This document shows positions 15,875 to 23,752 of a stretch of DNA of 64,000 bases, in pieces. Below the pieces are notes generated by a model that saw only the letters and a program-made list of their open reading frames with translations, was not told where the DNA came from and searched no databases. The first letter of the stretch is position 1. Every line of letters begins with the position of its first letter. The stretch lies in assembly GCA_045578725.1 (NCBI GenBank), contig JAZNKS010000123.1, positions 27,406 through 91,405 on the forward strand. The letters are read 5' to 3'. This stretch comes from Flemingiibacterium sp045578725. Its GTDB lineage: Bacteria > Bacillota > Clostridia > Oscillospirales > CAG-272. The translations under genes were made by a program, and so were the position numbers.

Positions 15875-17404
15875 TCAGAATTCACGGATCGCGAGCCGGT
15901 CGATCCGCCCCTCGCCGCCGATATGCAGAACGGGATTATGACCGGCATTGGGCCACGGGAAGGCACCGTAAGCCGGGGCCCCGCGATCCTCGCGATATCC
16001 GGCAAAGATCTCGGTTCCGTAGGTATCGGCGATAATGCGCAGAGAGATCCGTCCGTCCTCGGCGCAGAGCGGCATGGAGGCTTCGCCGACGGTGATCGAA
16101 CCTGCAGCCGCATCGAGCCGGATCTCACAGCCGAACAGATTCAGCGTGATGGGTTCCCCGACATCCGACAGGCAGAGCTCCAGATCCGAAGGACAGCTGA
16201 TTTCGCTCCGGAAGCCGTGGGAAGGAATTCCCTCGAATGTATCGGTGCTTGCTCCAGCCGCGGCGACAGCCGAAATCGGGCGGATCCGGAGCGAATCGCC
16301 ATGAAGCAGCAGTTCGCAGGGAATGCCCATTGTACAGTTGAATTCCTTTGCGGGAATGGCCTGATAGCGGCACCAGGAGATCCGGATCCGTTTATCGCCG
16401 GTCTCCGAGAAGCTCTGGGCGGCATAAAGAGCGCCGAATCCCAGCTTTTTGGTCATGCTCCGATTGATAAAGCCCCGCACAGGATCGAAATCGCCGACAC
16501 AATAACAGTCATGGGCGCCGGACAGCACCCAGCGTGTCCGGCCGTTTTCATCGGACATCGGGACGAATTCCGGGCACTCGTTGTCGCCAGGGAGCGGAAA
16601 TGTCTGAATGTGCGTCCAGTTCACCAGATCCTTTGAGGTGAGGATCGCATATTCATCCTTTTCCAGATAAATTGACATCACATAAAGACCGGAATCCGGG
16701 TCACAGACAACCTTCGGGTCGCGGTTGTGACGGAAGATCTCCCCGACAACCGGGTTCCCGGCATATTTTTGGAAGGTGAATCCGCCGTCGGTACTGTAGG
16801 CGATGCACTGCACGCAGGGCTTGCTCCGGTTCAGCTCCCGCCGATCACCGGCGGCGGTGTAAAAGAGCACCAGCGTTTCATGCTCCGAATCCCCGCGCAC
16901 ACCGAGAAGATTCCCGTGATCGACAATCGCGCTGCCCGAATACATATCCCCCATTTCATCGGGGGAAAGAATATCGCCGAGATCCTGCCAATGAAGCAGA
17001 TCGCTGCTGACAGCATGGCCCCAATGCATATTGCCCCATCCGTTTCCCACCGGATTGTGCTGGAAGAACAGATGCCAGCGGCCCTCATAGAAGATCATAC
17101 CGTTGGGATCATTGTGCCAGCCACGGTCGGGGGCAAAGTGAAGCAGAGGGCGATAAAGCTCACCGGCCAGCGGCGGCTTCCTTTCGCAGACGGCAAAGGT
17201 GTGCCCGGATTCATGGACGAAATCGATCTCCAGCCCAAGATAGGGGGTGAGATCGTAATAGAATTCCGTGTCGGGCGAGGCGGGATCCAGCTTTACATCC
17301 AGATCCAGAAGCAGGCGCCCGCCGCACAGGAGGCGGAGCTTGGTTTGAGCGGCACTTTGGGAGATGGGGAGGCATAAAAAGCGGGTTTTCTCGGTAATCA
17401 GCAT
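15875..17404 (-). CDS. Glycoside hydrolase family 32 (beta-fructosidase type)
   Basis: A 509-residue enzyme. After about 80 residues of extra beta structure comes the GH32 catalytic propeller with WHNDPNG at 96-102 (Asp99 the nucleophile), the RDPKVV transition-state motif near 232 and the acid/base ECPEF motif near 292. The C-terminal part from about 400 is the usual beta-sandwich. It hydrolyses fructosides such as sucrose, sucrose phosphate or fructans. No signal peptide, so the substrate must be imported. AGGAG precedes the ATG by seven bases. First gene of a GH32-isomerase-DUF3795 operon. Confidence 0.93.
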   Translation of the reverse strand: MLITEKTRFLCLPISQSAAQTKLRLLCGGRLLLDLDVKLDPASPDTEFYYDLTPYLGLEIDFVHESGHTFAVCERKPPLAGELYRPLLHFAPDRGWHNDPNGMIFYEGRWHLFFQHNPVGNGWGNMHWGHAVSSDLLHWQDLGDILSPDEMGDMYSGSAIVDHGNLLGVRGDSEHETLVLFYTAAGDRRELNRSKPCVQCIAYSTDGGFTFQKYAGNPVVGEIFRHNRDPKVVCDPDSGLYVMSIYLEKDEYAILTSKDLVNWTHIQTFPLPGDNECPEFVPMSDENGRTRWVLSGAHDCYCVGDFDPVRGFINRSMTKKLGFGALYAAQSFSETGDKRIRISWCRYQAIPAKEFNCTMGIPCELLLHGDSLRIRPISAVAAAGASTDTFEGIPSHGFRSEISCPSDLELCLSDVGEPITLNLFGCEIRLDAAAGSITVGEASMPLCAEDGRISLRIIADTYGTEIFAGYREDRGAPAYGAFPWPNAGHNPVLHIGGEGRIDRLAIREF

Positions 17405-17477
17405 GGCGATTCTCCTGTAATGTGGACAGCAGAGGAAGCTCTGCCGGAAATTGAGGGATGAAATTTCAGCGGAATTA

Positions 17478-17486
17478 TGGTATAAT
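17478..17486 (+). promoter_or_regulatory. Extended -10 promoter of the small membrane gene
   Basis: TGGTATAAT (TG, one base, TATAAT) 26 bases before the start codon; there is no good -35 box. Confidence 0.55.
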
Positions 17487-17512
17487 AGAAGCAGAAGAAA
17501 GGGGGAATAGAA

Positions 17513-17743
17513 TTGAAAAACAGGACACTTTCACGCGGTGCAGCAGGGATTCTGCGCTGGGGACTCACGATCGTGAGCGCTGTTCTCCTTGGCACAGTGT
17601 TCTACATATCGGGGCTTGGCACATACGATGCGGCGCGGTTTTATCCGGCGACGGCATCCGCGATGGAGCATATATTGATGTCGCTGCTTCTGGTCGTTTG
17701 CGGCGCGCTACTGGCGGATATCGCCGAAAAGCGTCAGTCCTGA
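17513..17743 (+). CDS. Small two-helix membrane protein, hypothetical
   Basis: A 76-residue protein with a basic N-terminus and two hydrophobic helices (about 13-34 and 53-70), joined by a loop with YDAARFYP. I do not recognise a family. The TTG start is supported by GAAAGGGGG seven to ten bases upstream and by the extended -10 element. Its 3' end overlaps the last 10 bases of the convergent helicase gene. It could be an unrelated gene or a small accessory of the neighbouring defence-like operon; nothing in the sequence decides this. Confidence 0.65.
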   Translation: MKNRTLSRGAAGILRWGLTIVSAVLLGTVFYISGLGTYDAARFYPATASAMEHILMSLLLVVCGALLADIAEKRQS

Positions 17744-20022
17744 TACTCGGACAGAATCTGCGGCAGACGAATCTGAATCTCATCGGTGCGGAGCTTGTCC
17801 GCCTCATACTGGCGGCGGAGGAGCTCGGCGGGGATGAAATCGTCGTATTTTTCAAAAACGGGCATTTCGTTGACGTTGACCAGCCGGGAGGTATCGATCC
17901 CTTCGGCGGCGATTTTGTCGCAGAGGCTCTTTATGAAGGTATAATCGCTTCCCGATTCCATCTTGAACATGAGATAATAGCAGCCCTCAAATTCGATATT
18001 GGTGATCTTGAACGGCGCCGCATTCTGGGCAATATATTTGCGCAGAGTGCGGAAGGAACGGGTTCCCAGCCACGGGAAGAGACACCAGGTATAACCGCCG
18101 AGCGATACCATCGAATGGCGGAGCATTCCGGTGCTGCGCACCAGATTGCGGACAATGGCGAGGCGGCGCTGGGCATTGGGCTTCAGATAGGGGTAAACCG
18201 TATCCTCGGCCAGCACCTGCCGCATCCGCTCCAGGATCCGGGTGTGGATCTCGCCGTAATCGCCCGGCCAGGAAACCTCCATCTTGCCCTTGACGGCCTT
18301 GACATAGATCAGCTTGCGGGGGATATCCAGCTCCTCGACCTCCCAGACCCGTCCGGCCAGCGCAAAGCGGTCGCCGACGGGCGGCGGCGTGGTGATGGTG
18401 CCGATTTCATCCGACTCACAGCGGACGGTGTAATCCTCGCTGTCCTTGAATACCGCATAGAATTTGAAGCTGTTGGTCAGCCGCTCGCCCTTGAGTCCGA
18501 CGATCAGACCCTTCTCCTCGGTCATCTCCAGAAAATCGTTCTGGAGCATACCGATGAGGAGGGTTTTGTAATCCTCCTTGCTGATGCCGCGGAAGGCGGG
18601 GAGGGAGAGAATCCGGTCGGCCAGACGCTTCGGTGTCAGTTCACCGGAGGCGGCCAGCGTGCTCAGCGTCTGCTGGAAGGCGAGGCTGAACGGCATATGC
18701 TTGATAACGGGCGGCTCGATGAATTTTTCCTCGATATACAGCTGAACGATGGCGATGGCGCGCAGGAAGCCCCACGGAATCAGCTGGGGAAGCGGCGCAT
18801 TGGGGAGCGGGTTCTCCTCGCGGAAGACCATCATCATTTCGGGCGGTGTTCCGCGCCGTCCCGATCGGCCGAGCCGCTGAAGGAAGCTGGATACCGAATT
18901 CGGGGCATCGTTCTGGATAATCCGCTCCAGCCGGCCGATGTCGATACCGAGCTCCATGGTAACGGTCGCACAGACCACGCATTTTTCTTCATCGTTCCGC
19001 ATTTTCGACTCGGCTTCCTCGCGGATGGAGGCCGAGAGATTGCCGTGATGAATCAGGAACGAATCGGGCTCGCTCCGATTCTCGGCGATCTGCCGCAGAG
19101 TGGCGGTGACATATTCGGTTTCCTCGCGGGAATTGGAGAATACGATCGCTTTCTTATTGCGGACACAATCGTAGATGTATTCGTAGCCGGGATCGATCTC
19201 GACCTTTCCGCGGGAGGGGGTATCGGGATCGGCGGGCGAATCGTTTTCCCCTTCACCGGAGGCAGACGGCATACGGCCGTCGGAAAAATCACGGCTCTGG
19301 TCGAAATCCTCGCCCTGAATGAAGAAATGCTCCATGCCGAGCCGCCAGCGGGATTTCCCCTCGTTGATGACGGGGACCTCGGTTTCCACATCCGTGCCGC
19401 CGCCCAGCCATGCGGCCGCGAGCGCGGCATCGCCGATGGTGGCGGACAGACCGACCCGACGGGGAATGTGACCGATCAGCCGGGCCAGCCGTACCAGCTG
19501 GCAGATGATCTGGTTGCCGCGATCGGTTCCGGTCAGCGTGTGGATTTCATCGATGACCACATAGCGCAGATCACCGAAGAGGCGCACCAGATCGTTGGAG
19601 CGATTCATCAGCATACTCTCCAGCGATTCCGGGGTGATCTGCAGGATGCCCTGCGGATTTTTCAGCAGCTTGGCCTTGTGGGACTGGGCGACATCGCCGT
19701 GCCAATGGAAAACGGGAATGCCGGACAGATCCAGCAGCTCATCCAGCCGGCAGAACTGATCGTTGATAAGGCTTTTCAGCGGCGCGATATAAAGCACGCC
19801 GATGCTTTGCGGCATATCCTCGCACATCTGGGTGATGATGGGGAAGAAGGCTGCTTCGGTTTTGCCGGAAGCGGTCGAGGAGGTAATGAGGAGATTGTTC
19901 TCCGATTCAAAGAGGACGCGGGCGGCGGCCAGCTGAACGGCGCGGAGGTTCTCCCAGCCGTTGTTGTAGATGAATTCCTGGATAAAGGGAGAGAAGCGGT
20001 AGAAAATCTCGTTGTCGGTCAT
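17734..20022 (-). CDS. Lhr/BrxHI-like DEAD/DEAH helicase (SngC-like)
   Basis: A 762-residue superfamily 2 helicase. Motif I STASGKTEAAF is near residue 49, motif II DEIH near 165, motif III LSAT near 200, and motif VI QRLGRSGRRG near 390; the rest is a large Lhr-like C-terminal region with a beta domain around WPGDYGEI. This is the helicase type found beside BrxD-like ATPases in type 2 BREX and as the third gene of Shango. ATG 20022 has GGTGATC in front; GTG 20031, which overlaps the YbaK stop as GTGA, is the alternative. Last gene of the operon. Confidence 0.88.
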   Translation of the reverse strand: MTDNEIFYRFSPFIQEFIYNNGWENLRAVQLAAARVLFESENNLLITSSTASGKTEAAFFPIITQMCEDMPQSIGVLYIAPLKSLINDQFCRLDELLDLSGIPVFHWHGDVAQSHKAKLLKNPQGILQITPESLESMLMNRSNDLVRLFGDLRYVVIDEIHTLTGTDRGNQIICQLVRLARLIGHIPRRVGLSATIGDAALAAAWLGGGTDVETEVPVINEGKSRWRLGMEHFFIQGEDFDQSRDFSDGRMPSASGEGENDSPADPDTPSRGKVEIDPGYEYIYDCVRNKKAIVFSNSREETEYVTATLRQIAENRSEPDSFLIHHGNLSASIREEAESKMRNDEEKCVVCATVTMELGIDIGRLERIIQNDAPNSVSSFLQRLGRSGRRGTPPEMMMVFREENPLPNAPLPQLIPWGFLRAIAIVQLYIEEKFIEPPVIKHMPFSLAFQQTLSTLAASGELTPKRLADRILSLPAFRGISKEDYKTLLIGMLQNDFLEMTEEKGLIVGLKGERLTNSFKFYAVFKDSEDYTVRCESDEIGTITTPPPVGDRFALAGRVWEVEELDIPRKLIYVKAVKGKMEVSWPGDYGEIHTRILERMRQVLAEDTVYPYLKPNAQRRLAIVRNLVRSTGMLRHSMVSLGGYTWCLFPWLGTRSFRTLRKYIAQNAAPFKITNIEFEGCYYLMFKMESGSDYTFIKSLCDKIAAEGIDTSRLVNVNEMPVFEKYDDFIPAELLRRQYEADKLRTDEIQIRLPQILSEYQD

Positions 20023-20027
20023 GGTGA

Positions 20028-20498
20028 TCACCCGATGGCATAGGGCTTTGCGGCATCCACCCAGCCCTCGGCGCAGGAAAGCTGCTCCAGCTCCGGAACC
20101 GTCAGGCCGACTACCTCGTCAATGGCGCCGCAGGCCGCCCAGACGAAATCAAAGCGCTTCAGCGATTCATCGAGATAGACCTTCACGCCGTCCTTGATGC
20201 CGAAGGGGCAGACACCGCCGACCGCATGGCCGATGAGGGTGATGGCTTCCTCGGGTGTGAGCATTTTGGCCTTGGAACCGAACGCGGCCCGGTATTTGGC
20301 ATTGTCGGTCCTGACATCGCCCGCCATCACGATGAGGATGGGGGATCCGTCCAGCATGAAGGACAGCGTTTTTGCGATCTCGCCCTCGCTGACCGAGAGG
20401 GCCTTGGCGGCGAGCGCAACCGTTGCGCTCGATTCATTCAGATGGCGGACACGGTCGCCGAAGCCGCGGGCGTTCATGTATTCGATGGCAGTATTCAT
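20028..20498 (-). CDS. YbaK/ProX-type aminoacyl-tRNA deacylase
   Basis: A 156-residue YbaK/EbsC-family protein, hydrolases that clear mischarged tRNAs such as Cys- or Ala-tRNA(Pro). The family lysine is in SEGEIAKTLSFML near residue 36, and the GGVCPFG segment with a conserved glycine loop is near 105. Its own AAGGAG is seven bases before ATG 20498 and begins in the stop region of the ATPase gene. It lies between the ATPase and helicase of a defence-type operon, five bases before the helicase start. It may be a captured housekeeping gene or a functional component. Confidence 0.88.
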   Translation of the reverse strand: MNTAIEYMNARGFGDRVRHLNESSATVALAAKALSVSEGEIAKTLSFMLDGSPILIVMAGDVRTDNAKYRAAFGSKAKMLTPEEAITLIGHAVGGVCPFGIKDGVKVYLDESLKRFDFVWAACGAIDEVVGLTVPELEQLSCAEGWVDAAKPYAIG

Positions 20499-20511
20499 GG
20501 CAGATTCTCCT

Positions 20512-21900
20512 TTACAGTTCAATATCGGCCGCACTGAAATCGACGGCGCGGCGCTCGTTGGCGGCGGGGGAAAGCACGGAGCCGTCCTCGCCGATCAGCT
20601 GCTCTTCGTCGCTCTCGCCGTGGGAGAGCTTTACAACACCGCTGCCGACCACATCGACAAAGGTGGAATCGGGGTTCTGCAGAAGGATGTTCAGAACAGT
20701 CATATAATCGCGGATGATTTCGCGGGGGGTGATCATCGTATCAGCACCGGCACGCTCGAGGCAGATCTGCAGGAAGGCGGCCATATCTTCGCGGCGGACG
20801 CGCGGCTCCCAGCTGTAATTCTGGGCGTGCAGACCGGTGATCCGGGTGATCAGCGCGAAAAGCTCATCGTCCGATAAACGGCGCAGGCGGATGACCGGGC
20901 CGATCAGATTCTTGAAGCCGGCCTTCTGGAACTGACCGTCGGAGAGGCGGCTGCGCAGAGCCTCATAGCTGAACAGACCGCGTCGGGTGTCCTCCAGAAA
21001 CTGCGGGGTGCCGCCGAAGATCAGCGCCAGCCCCTCGGCCTTGCCCTGCAGGGTATCGTTGAACATGGAGAGCAGCTTTTCGTAGTTGTTCTCGCGGGAG
21101 ATCCGGTTGGAAATCTTATAAAGATTCACGCATTCATCGATGAAGACAACGAAGCCGCGATAGCCGATGCTCCGGAAGAAGACAGCCAGCAGCTTGATGT
21201 ATTCGTACCAGTTGTCATCGTCGATGATGCCGCCCAGCGGAATGCCGATGGCATTGCGGGCTTCGGTCTTGGTCGAGAATTCGCCGCGCAGCCAGCGCAT
21301 ACAGGCGGATTTGATATCCTCCTTGTCATCCAGATAGGCCCGGTAATAGCGGGCCAGTACAGCGGCGAAATCGAAGCCGCCAATCTGGGCCTCCAGCTCG
21401 CGGGTCTGACTGAAAATCTTCGCATTCAGCGCGGTGATGAAGGCTTCCGACCCGGGCAGAAGTCCTTCGGCGGCCGTCTGCGACTGCAGATCACTAAGCC
21501 ACTTGGCGATAATCGAGCCGAGTGCGCCGCCGTCGGGCGAGGATTTGGAGGCAAGATTCTTGATCAGCTCCCGATAAGTGGCAATGCCGGTACCCTTGGC
21601 ACCGCAGATTCTGCGCTCCGGGGAAAGATCCGCATCAGCGGTCAGAAAGCCGCGCTCCAGGGCATAACCCCGGACCAGCTGGATTAAGAAGCTTTTTCCG
21701 CTTCCGTATTTGCCGATGATGAAGCGCATGGAGCCGCCGCCCTCGCTGACGGCAACCAGATCCGACAGAAGCGCTTCGATCTCCTCATTGCGGCCGATGG
21801 CAATGTACGGCGCGCCCATGCGCGGCACAACGCCGGCCGAGATAGAGGAAAGAAGGCTTGAAAGCACGCGTCTTGGGATTCGTTGATTCATTTCAGCCAT
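20512..21900 (-). CDS. BrxD-like ATPase (DUF2791; SngB-like)
   Basis: A 462-residue P-loop ATPase. Walker A GKYGSGKS is at residues 63-70 and Walker B GFVVFIDEC near 260; sensor-like segments LIFGGTPQF and ALRSRLSDG follow. This is the BREX system ATP-binding (DUF2791) family, homologous to BrxD of type 2 BREX and to the middle gene of Shango. Residues after about 420 are an acidic tail. The start ATG 21900, with GGAG ten bases before, overlaps the end of the TerB gene by 13 bases; ATG 21891 would overlap its stop as ATGA. Confidence 0.88.
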   Translation of the reverse strand: MAEMNQRIPRRVLSSLLSSISAGVVPRMGAPYIAIGRNEEIEALLSDLVAVSEGGGSMRFIIGKYGSGKSFLIQLVRGYALERGFLTADADLSPERRICGAKGTGIATYRELIKNLASKSSPDGGALGSIIAKWLSDLQSQTAAEGLLPGSEAFITALNAKIFSQTRELEAQIGGFDFAAVLARYYRAYLDDKEDIKSACMRWLRGEFSTKTEARNAIGIPLGGIIDDDNWYEYIKLLAVFFRSIGYRGFVVFIDECVNLYKISNRISRENNYEKLLSMFNDTLQGKAEGLALIFGGTPQFLEDTRRGLFSYEALRSRLSDGQFQKAGFKNLIGPVIRLRRLSDDELFALITRITGLHAQNYSWEPRVRREDMAAFLQICLERAGADTMITPREIIRDYMTVLNILLQNPDSTFVDVVGSGVVKLSHGESDEEQLIGEDGSVLSPAANERRAVDFSAADIEL

Positions 21901-23609
21901 TTTGCAAGATCTCCTTCATAATCGGGAATGATTCGGTAACCGGAGCCGTCCGGTTCGATGACGGTATCGCCGATGTGATCAAAGGCGGCGGAGTTGATGG
22001 TGTCAGCCAGCGCGTCGGTAAGGATTCCGGCAGAGGCAGCCGCTTTGGCAAGACCCGAAGGATCGCCTCCGGCCAGCGCCTTCAGCGCTTCGACGGCGGT
22101 CGGATCCAGCGCGGCAATCAGCCCGGCGAATTCATCGCCGTCGGATACCGCCGGTACATCCGGCTGGGGCTGCGGTGCGGCGACGGGGATCGGATCGGGC
22201 TCGGCGGCGGGAGGCGGATTGATTTCGCTTGCCTGCCCATCCGAAAAGGCGGCGGTCAGAATCTCGGTGGTGCTCCAGGATTGCTTTTCGATATCGATGG
22301 CACGCTCCATCGAGAAGCCGGTATGGGTCGGCTCATAAAGCTTCTCATATTCGGCCGGCTCGGCGGCGCGTGAAGCTGTCTTTTTCGCAGGAAGATTGGC
22401 ATCGAAATATTCGTCGATGCAGGCCTTGATTTCCGGCGTCAGATTGTCGGTCTTGAGCCGGGCCTTGATGCCGAGCGCCATACGGACCCGGTTTTCGCAG
22501 TATTTGATGCAGTCGGTGACAAGGAAGCGGAATTTCGGGGATCGGGTATAAGAAATATACTGAACGGTCAGGCATCGCTTCTGATCGCGGACACAGAGCG
22601 CGCCGTTGTAGGCATCCCGGACGATCTGGGTGGGCGCAGCCGCAATACCGGCGCCTTCGCCCGAGAGTCTTTCGCGGTATACCTTGTCGAAGGCGGCACG
22701 GATGTGATGGGCGAACAGCCGGATATTGGAGTTGTCCACATAGCGGCTGGAGCGCCAGTCATAGCCGGAGGAATAGGACAGAATGTGGGAAGCGTTTTCC
22801 GACGGCCGGCCGGAATCCATGTAGAATTCCTTGAAGGAGGCTGCCGCGACGATCGCCTGTGAGATCGGCTCCAGCTGTTCGGTCGGACAGGGAAGCTGAT
22901 GGATCAGACAGTAATCGCAGAGCCATTCACAGAGGTAGCTGTCGATGCGGGGATAGAAACTGCGGTAGGCAAGCCAGATGCCGCAGAGCTGCCGTACACC
23001 CTCAGCGGGGTCAAGAAGCTCCGGACAATTGATGATTTCATAGATATACAGCAGAATATAGCTGTAATCGGCGCGCAGATACTCGCCCCGGCGGGCCTTT
23101 TCCCGCCAGAAGAGATACCATTTGAGCTGATCGTAGCGGAGCTGGTTGTACTGGGGGATGTAGGAAAAGAAGGGGACCGGATCGGCCGCGGAGGCGGTGC
23201 GGTTCCACAGCCGCTGGGCATCCGCGTGGAATTTTTCATAGAAATTGTAGCGGGTCTGCCATTTGGAAACGGAAACCTGCTTTAAGATTCCGCCGGCCGG
23301 GCGGTAGACAAGATACGGCTCCAGGCATTTCGGTGCCATCGCCTGCGCGCGGGTGCGAAAATCCGGCTCGCGGCGGGATTGGAGCCCGGAAGGGGCGGCA
23401 GACTCCGGCGGCGGATCCTTGCGCGGCGGGATGGCGGAGGGAGCAGAAACCGGATCCGACCCGGTTCGGCCGCTTTCCGAGGCGGTGAATTCAATCTCGA
23501 CCGTTTCCGTATTGACGGCGCGGTGGACGGTCGGCTTCTTCTGCGGCATGAGGTTGTCCAGATTCCAGAAATCATCGATTTCGCTGAGCTTTTTCGGTTT
23601 ATCGTTCAC
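21888..23609 (-). CDS. TerB-N/TerB-C domain protein (SngA-like)
   Basis: A 573-residue protein. The TerB-N domain spans about residues 80-280 with the hallmark run WQTRYNFYEKFH, FFSYIPQYNQL, QLKWYLFWREKARRGEYL and SYILLYIYEIIN. A variable middle follows, then a proline-rich linker (PPPAAEPDPIPVAAPQPQP) near 470 and a TerB-C-like end (ALADTINSAAFDHIGDTVIE). TerB domains recur in tellurite-resistance and anti-phage loci. GTG 23609 with GGGGG seven bases upstream is the start; the frame extends to 23678 but that lies in the promoter. First gene of the operon. Confidence 0.85.
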   Translation of the reverse strand: MNDKPKKLSEIDDFWNLDNLMPQKKPTVHRAVNTETVEIEFTASESGRTGSDPVSAPSAIPPRKDPPPESAAPSGLQSRREPDFRTRAQAMAPKCLEPYLVYRPAGGILKQVSVSKWQTRYNFYEKFHADAQRLWNRTASAADPVPFFSYIPQYNQLRYDQLKWYLFWREKARRGEYLRADYSYILLYIYEIINCPELLDPAEGVRQLCGIWLAYRSFYPRIDSYLCEWLCDYCLIHQLPCPTEQLEPISQAIVAAASFKEFYMDSGRPSENASHILSYSSGYDWRSSRYVDNSNIRLFAHHIRAAFDKVYRERLSGEGAGIAAAPTQIVRDAYNGALCVRDQKRCLTVQYISYTRSPKFRFLVTDCIKYCENRVRMALGIKARLKTDNLTPEIKACIDEYFDANLPAKKTASRAAEPAEYEKLYEPTHTGFSMERAIDIEKQSWSTTEILTAAFSDGQASEINPPPAAEPDPIPVAAPQPQPDVPAVSDGDEFAGLIAALDPTAVEALKALAGGDPSGLAKAAASAGILTDALADTINSAAFDHIGDTVIEPDGSGYRIIPDYEGDLAKWLK

Positions 23610-23649
23610 GGTGGTTCCCCCTTCCGAATAAATGTTTTGGTATTCTATT

Positions 23650-23678
23650 ATTTTACCATAGAATTCTGCCGCTGTCAA
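23650..23678 (-). promoter_or_regulatory. SigmaA promoter of the Shango-like operon
   Basis: TTGACA, 17 bases, TAAAAT, with an extended TGG before the -10, on the minus strand. It looks strong and constitutive. Confidence 0.88.
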
Positions 23679-23703
23679 TCGTATTATGGGAGGATTGCAA
23701 AAA

Positions 23704-23747
23704 AGTTAAAAAAATCCCGCCGTATCGGAGTGCTCCGGTACGGCGGA
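23704..23747 (-). terminator. Terminator of the OGG1-GH95 operon
   Basis: A 14-bp stem (CCGCCGTATCGGAG with one G-T pair) and two-base loop, followed on the minus strand by a long T-rich run. It insulates the defence-like operon from the glycosidase upstream. Confidence 0.9.
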
Positions 23748-23752
23748 ATGCT

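Noticed and set aside
17458..20043. Long open frame of 861 codons on the plus strand opposite the helicase gene
   Set aside because: It mirrors the codon pattern of the real helicase, lacks a ribosome site and domain signatures, and GC-rich coding DNA gives such antisense frames.
23610..23678. Upstream ATG at 23678 as the start of the TerB gene
   Set aside because: It falls on the -35 box of a clear promoter, whereas GTG 23609 has a good ribosome site.
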